A stretch of DNA of 34,788 nt, from positions 1 through 34,788 of the forward strand of contig JACAEW010000237.1 in the NCBI GenBank assembly GCA_013388675.1. The letters run 5' to 3'. Positions within the stretch are counted from its first letter, which is position 1; each line of letters opens with the position of its first letter. The stretch comes from Syntrophaceae bacterium (GTDB taxonomy: Bacteria; Desulfobacterota; SM23-61). The notes beneath the pieces were generated by a model. It saw only the letters and a program-made list of their open reading frames with translations. It was not told the DNA's origin and did not search any database. The translations under genes were made by a program, and so were the position numbers. Positions 33,899 through 34,788 of the stretch are shown here, piece after piece.

Positions 33899-34788
33899 AT
33901 GAAAATCCTCCTGATCCAGCCTCCCTACCCTTTTTCCGAGTTCCCCAAGCCCTCCTCGGCCCTTATGTCCCTGGGCACGATCCTGGGACGGGAGGGGAAG
34001 GAGGTGGAAGTCCTGGACCTCCTGTCCACCCGTTACTCTACCGATAAGATCGACTCCCGTTTGGCCCGTTTCCAGCCCGATGTGATCGGGATCACGAGCG
34101 TGACCATGAACTTTCCCCTGGCCGTTCAGACCCTTCAGTACTGCAAGGAGAAAATGCCCCAAACCACGGCCGTCATGGGGGGACCCCACGTGACCTTTAC
34201 CGACGAGGAAACGCTCCGCCGATTCCCCGGGGTGGACATCATCGTCCGGGGGGAGGGCGAGGCCACGGCCCGGGAGCTGATCCAGGCCCTGGAAAAGGGC
34301 GAGAGCCTGGAAAGGGTCAAGGGCCTGACCTTTCGGCGGAATGGAAAGCTCCAAAGGACCGAAGACCGTCCCTTCATCCCGGACCTGGATGTCCTCCCCA
34401 TTCCCGACCGGACCCTCTTTCCCCTCTCCCGTTATTTGGCCATGCGCGTCCCGGCCAGCATTCTTTCCAGCCGGGGCTGTCCCATGGACTGTTCTTTCTG
34501 CGTCGGCCATCGCATGACCGGCCGCAAGGGCCGCTTTCGCAACCCCTTGCGGGTCGTGGACGAGATCGAAGCTGCCCTGCTTCTGGGCTTCGAAGAAGTC
34601 TGCATCGACGACGACCTGTTCACCCGCAAGCGCAGTCATGTTTACACCATCTGCGACGAAATCCTTCGCCGCGGATTAAAGATAAACCTGTACATCTTCG
34701 CCCGGGTGGACACGGTGGATGCCCCCCTTCTGAAAAAATTACGAGAGGCGGGCTGCCGGATGATCTGCTTCGGCCTGGAGAGCGGCAA
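33899..34788 (+). CDS. B12-binding radical SAM protein, N-terminal part (cut by window edge)
   Basis: An open frame begins at ATG 33899, 10 bases after the M16 stop and behind AAGGGAGAAAA, and runs off the window (about 296 codons). The first 130 residues form a cobalamin-binding-like domain (MKILLIQPPYPF, PDVIGITSVTM, VMGGPHVTF, DIIVRGEGEAT). A radical SAM domain follows, with C194-P-M-D-C198-S-F-C201 in SSRGCPMDCSFC to bind the 4Fe-4S cluster, and later FARVDTVD and CFGLESG. Substrate and reaction are not predictable. It may be co-transcribed with the M16 pair, though no functional link is evident. Confidence 0.92.
   Translation, partial: MKILLIQPPYPFSEFPKPSSALMSLGTILGREGKEVEVLDLLSTRYSTDKIDSRLARFQPDVIGITSVTMNFPLAVQTLQYCKEKMPQTTAVMGGPHVTFTDEETLRRFPGVDIIVRGEGEATARELIQALEKGESLERVKGLTFRRNGKLQRTEDRPFIPDLDVLPIPDRTLFPLSRYLAMRVPASILSSRGCPMDCSFCVGHRMTGRKGRFRNPLRVVDEIEAALLLGFEEVCIDDDLFTRKRSHVYTICDEILRRGLKINLYIFARVDTVDAPLLKKLREAGCRMICFGLESG

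Overview
The window reads as a chromosomal segment of a GC-rich Gram-negative bacterium, most likely a deltaproteobacterium (Desulfobacterota) or a close relative. This rests on the RpoH-type sigma factor, the lipoprotein/SPOR and paired M16 peptidase genes, the ispE - tRNA-Gln - prs - rplY - pth order, the DUF1844 protein, and abundant dispersed palindromes of the AAATCCCCC, GTAGGGGC and GGAATGCGG kinds. No marker gene fixes the lineage, so this is an inference.

Region 1 (1-4905, minus strand) is the most unusual part. A consensus promoter with a perfect 8-2-8 palindrome in its spacer precedes lexA. Downstream lie a RecA/RadA-like protein without a recognisable P-loop, a small conserved protein starting MGRTVLPF, a family-B DNA polymerase whose proofreading motifs are degenerate (PolB2-like), and the N-terminal part of an integron-type tyrosine recombinase that runs off the left edge. 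A 191-bp MITE-like element with a 9-bp target duplication sits between the small gene and the polymerase. I read this as a LexA-headed damage-response/mutagenesis locus linked to an integron-type integrase.

Region 2 (5086-8404) holds rubrerythrin (+), ybeY and phoH (-), and a MazG-type pyrophosphohydrolase (+), separated by palindromic repeats and a convergent terminator.

Region 3 (8402-18953, minus strand) is a long co-directional run. From upstream to downstream it encodes a DnaJ-like protein lacking HPD, a ClpA/ClpC-like unfoldase, inositol-3-phosphate synthase, a CDP-alcohol phosphatidyltransferase, a DUF1844 protein, a DegP/HtrA protease, IspE, tRNA-Gln(TTG), PRPP synthetase, ribosomal protein bL25 and peptidyl-tRNA hydrolase.

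Region 4 (19119-27691, minus strand) is a protein-quality block: dnaK with its own terminator, clpB, hsp20 with its own promoter and terminator, rpoH, and a second HtrA protease whose stop overlaps the rpoH start. A second copy of the 191-bp element lies between clpB and dnaK.

Region 5 (27872-34788, plus strand) starts from a clear promoter and carries ychF, a DMT/EamA transporter, an RlpA-like lipoprotein, a pair of M16 peptidases (one active, one lacking the zinc motif) and the N-terminal part of a B12-binding radical SAM protein cut by the right edge.

The window thus combines envelope and cytoplasmic proteostasis (HtrA, RpoH, DnaK, Clp, Hsp20, M16), housekeeping translation genes, and an SOS-like locus. 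The SOS-like locus is the best candidate for an underdescribed system.
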